DNA of 64,000 bases from Limnephilus marmoratus (lineage: Eukaryota > Arthropoda > Insecta > Trichoptera > Limnephilidae), in the NCBI GenBank assembly GCA_917880885.1, contig OU862909.1, forward strand, positions 28,652,351 to 28,716,350, written 5' to 3'. The notes under the pieces were generated by a model. It searched no databases and was not told the DNA's origin. It saw only the letters and a list, made by a program, of their open reading frames with translations. The first letter of the stretch is position 1, and each line of letters opens with the position of its first letter. The translations under genes and the position numbers were made by a program. Shown here one piece after another: positions 60,160-64,000 of the stretch.

Positions 60160-62750
60160 TTCCACCTCGAATTAACAGTTCATAAACTAGACTCATTAAA
60201 ATATAAATATTAAAAAATTGAATTGTTTTTTTTCGTCCCGTTGATTCCGGATATTTTATTTATTAATATTTCAACTCCGTGATGGGCTTTTACATATAAG
60301 TTCATCATATAATATTGTTCGGTATTCACCCAATTATGTAATTGTTTTTTCTAATTTTGAACAATAATCAATATGTACCACTGAAATACTGTGTATATAA
60401 TGTACCACAGTAATATGTACCACTGAAATACTTGTAGAAATGCAATTTTTAAAAAGTTCGGCTTCGTAATGCTTACGTAGTTATGTTGACGTCAAGGAAG
60501 CGTGCACAGATGACGACAACCCGAAAGTGAAATCACACCTTGTAACGAAGATCTAAATAAGTACGTCATTATAAAATAATACGTAGTTACTATTATCTAT
60601 AACTAAAATAGAGTATTTCGCAATAACTTCACTATTATAAATAAGTCTTTAGTTCTCGGAATAGCCACAATAACCGGAAATGCCTCAACTGCCTGGGAAT
60701 TCTCGGCTGATAACAATATTACATTTAAAACCACCGAAGAGATAAAAAATAATAGTAGTACATTGTGGGCGTGTTCGTGCACACGAAGTAAGCGCAAATT
60801 TTCGTTACTTTTTGTAAAATTGAACGAAACATTTTCAAATATCATAGAAAATCTTTTTGAACAGATAGGTAATTATTTTTTGTGGACTTTTTTCCATTTT
60901 TGATGTGACACCTCGCAAAAGCATTTCTCTATGTACGGTACGAGAACTGCATCGATCACGTAAATTTAAAATGTTGTAAATGACACAATCTTATTCGTTT
61001 AGAAGAGTGAAAAGAAAGTTTTTCATTATTTCAAAAAGTCATGTATCCTGTTTTTGTAGACCTATAATTATAAATTTTTATTTAAAAATAAAGTTGTATA
61101 GATCTTTCAGAATAGGTACTTGACATTTTTTGTAATTTTTTTTTATAACAGTATCATATTTATATTATTTTTTTAAGAAAAAATCCCTCTTAAAATGCAC
61201 GTCATAAAATACGCACTTATTTTCCTAGAAATATTTCGGCGACGTGGAGAAAAAGAAAGATGACACGTTTAACTCATTTTTGGATTTATTGTCGTTTACA
61301 GTATTTAATTTTTGCATACCATATCGTCTTTACTGGACAACAATGTGAAGCGGATCATATAAGAAATGGTTTTGTCACACGGGGCCTTACAGAGGCCTGG
61401 ATTAAGAGCGTTTAACCAGCCAGCGGACGAAAATCCACATTTCGTCGAAAGTTGTTCTTCCGATCGTGCAGGGCGGTTACAATGAGAACGATTGATTATT
61501 CTCCGTACCAGCTTTTTAAAATTATAACTCAATATCGAATTTATTTCAATCCAAATTAGCTTTAATTTATACCTTCATCCAAAAATGCTGAAAGGCGTGA
61601 TGATAAAACTATTAAAATAGTGTACTTTTTGTAGTTATTTTTTAGTATTTATCATTTTTCAATAATGTCTAAATTTAATAAGAATGTTAAAAAAATGTGA
61701 AATATATTAGTTTGTAAGTGCGCAAATAAATACACAATTGGACCAATTTTCGTCAAGAAACACATGTACGTACATATTTTTTAATGATTTTATTGAAACT
61801 AAAATTAAAATTCTAATACATAACTCTGCTAGATAATGTATTGTTTTATTTTACTGCATGATAACATTATTTGAAATGGGTGTGGTATAATACAAAAACT
61901 TTTTTGAAAATTTAACAAATCTGCCAATGACCTATGGAATAACCTTATTATACTAAAAATTTAAAAAAATCCTAAAAATTTATTACATAACTATGCTAGA
62001 TAAAAGAACAATCTTTCGAAATCCATTTATAATTTTTTGTGGAAAAGAGTCAATACGTCTAAAAACTTTTTTGAAAATGACGTATTTCCGGCTTTCTCTG
62101 GTAATGCCCTCTTAAAGACGCGTCCTGTTCTCATAAAACGTAGACGACACAACACTGGCGCTCAGGGGATCAGTGCTGCTAGCTCATTTGAACAGATTCC
62201 ATTGAAATTAAAATAGAACAGATTTAACATTCCTACATTGGAGAAGGCAAATAAACAGAAAATCAATTTCATTGGCCTTCCTCGGGTCAAATCGATTTGG
62301 ATCACATTCTAGGAATTATCTTGTGTTCAGTGTTTGAAACCCATTTCTTCAATCGCCAAGTGATGCATTGTTCTTCGTGCCTTGTGGATTAGTGACCATA
62401 TCGTATTAATATTTTTCGAATCCTGTTGGAAAGACGTTGACATTAAGTTGGTGGGATATATTGTTATTATTTTCATTGTGACCTCCGTTTCGGGTTATTT
62501 TAATTGGTTTAATGCGGTTCCATTACGTTTTGATTGACGGCATTATCAAAACCGCCGTGGGTACCTTTTATTTTAAGAGGTGACTGCGGCGCCCAAATAA
62601 ACTATTTTAACGCGTGGAATTTATTTAATAAGTGATTTTATAACTTGTCTTGTGAGTGAGAGACAGGCCGTACAGACGCGGTCAGGCAGAGTTCAACTCA
62701 AAGATGAATATTGTGTCATCGTATGATCTTTCCAATTTATTTCTACTCTC
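60160..62750. other. 2.6-kb AT-rich interval, no gene recognised
   Basis: Two minus-strand frames (60603-60845 and 61305-61532) lack recognisable motifs and are in ordinary intergenic composition. TATGTACCACTGAAATAC occurs twice at about 60373-60430. Nothing else is supported. Confidence 0.4.
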
Positions 62751-62754
62751 GCAA

Positions 62755-62960
62755 AAGCGTTAATCAACCAACCATCGTTTCATTTCTCCACAGGGGTAAG
62801 CAGGGAGGAGAGAGTTTGTAACATTACAAACTTCATCCACATTCATTCTTCGCATCGCATTGACATCACAATAATTGTTCATTTGAATTGCGTGCAGAAT
62901 TCCGATTTTCTTTTCACGCAATTGCACATTCCAATACTTCTTGTTCCTTTTTAAATACAT
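62755..62960 (-). pseudogene. RTE-type LINE 3'-end relic
   Basis: Minus translation ends AMRRMNVDEVCNVTNSLLPAYPCGEMKRWLVD. It parallels the C-terminus of the plus-strand RTE element at 53200-53310 (MRRCMNVSEAKSVF...LSAYPCGEMA). Upstream sequence is only weakly similar, so this is an old, short 5'-truncated copy. Confidence 0.6.
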
Positions 62961-63793
62961 CTATTTGAATTTCACGTTTGTTTTCTTGATTGAATGAATG
63001 TTTGATGGAAGTGGAATCTTGAAGTTGATATTAACCAAAATAAAAATATATCTTTTGTTTCGTTAAAATATGTATATCTAGGGGTAAAGTTTTGAAATGA
63101 CATTTTTCATATTAAGATTTTTTTTGAAACAAACGTTATTCAAAGCACAAAAATTAAACGTCTAATCCTTCGTTTAGAAACCTCAAAACACTGGTATCAA
63201 ATGGAAATTTCACAATATCCAAACACATTCATTTCACATTTCACAAACCGGTTAGTATAAAAAAGCCTGCCTTACGTGAGTAGCGAGTACCTAGGTAAAT
63301 CATTAATAATGCGTTCATTGTCTGCGTTACCTAGCAACACTAAACCAGTCATTAATTACCATTGAACCAGCAGCAATTGTTATCCTTAATGAAATTCCAT
63401 TGGACGCCGGTTCTACAGATAATAAAGTGGCGTACAAAAATATTCTTGGCTATTAAGCGCAGGACCATGAGTCAAAGTGAACTCATGGGAACAGTGGCGT
63501 GACTTGCGGCCGTATCGGGGCCCGGGCAAATTAGTCACCCGAGGTGCTATACAAAGCGGGGTCTTGTTTAATCACATCTCCATAAACGCGGATAACTAGT
63601 TTGCTGCGGTGATCTGGATAGAAAATTATCCTTTCTGCATCAATTGTGATGTCAATCGTTCGGTTATGTCCTTGAGAAAACGAAGTTGCTTTGTTCGGAA
63701 GTTGGGCGTAACATTTTGTAACAAAATTTTGAAAATATGGAATACGAAAATATCCATAATTAAAACTTATAAATAATTATAAAAAATATAAAT
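62961..63793. other. AT-rich interval with an isolated hAT-like end
   Basis: CAGTGGCGTGACTTGCGG at about 63494 followed by GGGGCCCGGGCAAATTAG resembles a degenerate hAT terminus, but no partner is found in the window. No gene. Confidence 0.35.
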
Positions 63794-64000
63794 GACGGAC
63801 TCCACGGTTGAGTGTTACGATTCTTAGTTAGGAAGTGTCACGCATTCAAATTCCATCTTACGCGTGTAAATTTTATTCGATAAATTCATTAAAAATAATA
63901 TGTATCCTAGTATATTTGCGGCACGTTCCAGAGCAGTAGATACTTTTGTGTAGCACCCTGATGAAAGACCTATATTCAGAATTGAAATTTTGCTTGAAAT
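63794..64000 (+). mobile_element. SINE-A, partial (runs off the window)
   Basis: Diverged head GACGGACTCCACGG, B box-like ATTCAAATTCC, then TTTGCGGCACGTTCCAGA and AATTGAAATTTTGCTTG. It is the most diverged of the four copies, and its 3' part lies beyond position 64000. Confidence 0.65.

Noticed and set aside
63494..63530. hAT element from its CAGTGGCGTGACTTG end
   Set aside because: No matching inverted end in the remaining sequence and no flanking duplication that can be tested.

Overview
The window looks like a transposon-dense, AT-rich insect chromosome segment. Lepidoptera is the most likely order, inferred from the many GTAGGTACCTAC palindromes and the mix of RTE/CR1/Jockey LINEs, tRNA-derived SINEs, MITEs and Helitron-like elements. 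I found no host protein-coding gene I could defend. Nearly every long reading frame is either retrotransposon protein or the translation of a repeat.

The dominant object lies at 6977-44607. It is a 37.6-kb head-to-tail array of 14 non-autonomous Helitron-like units of 2.2-3.9 kb. Read on the minus strand, each unit ends in a short hairpin (GTTGC/GCAAC, then GGG) followed about 10 nt later by CTAG. Each carries a block of about 127- or 140-bp minisatellite monomers near that end. The units fall into three body types (A, B, C) in the order A A A B B C C/A A A B/A A C B B, with clear recombinants. The array sits between an A and a T inside the endonuclease domain of a minus-strand LINE. Removing it joins the ORF2 reading frame exactly, with no lost or duplicated base.

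That host LINE spans about 4186-47137. It has a gag-like ORF1 with three zinc knuckles and one in-frame amber codon, an odd 1.1-kb inter-ORF spacer with a long open frame, and an ORF2 with endonuclease and reverse transcriptase. ORF2 is broken only by the array and by a one-base slip in an A8 run.

Left flank (1-4185): a 34-bp-TIR MITE, degenerate dispersed repeats, a SINE-A copy, two LINE C-terminal relics on opposite strands, and a LINE 3' tail with A41. Right flank (47138-64000): LINE relics, an inverted pair of a second SINE family, an interrupted SINE-A, a 5'-truncated RTE element with one stop codon and a TTAG tail, a 295-bp hAT MITE with a perfect 8-bp target duplication, a CR1/Jockey RT relic with an FVDD box, a SINE-A nested in a dispersed repeat ('R2', a local label only), a 30-bp-TIR foldback element, an RTE tail and a final SINE-A running off the window. 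The intervals between are AT-rich with no recognisable gene.
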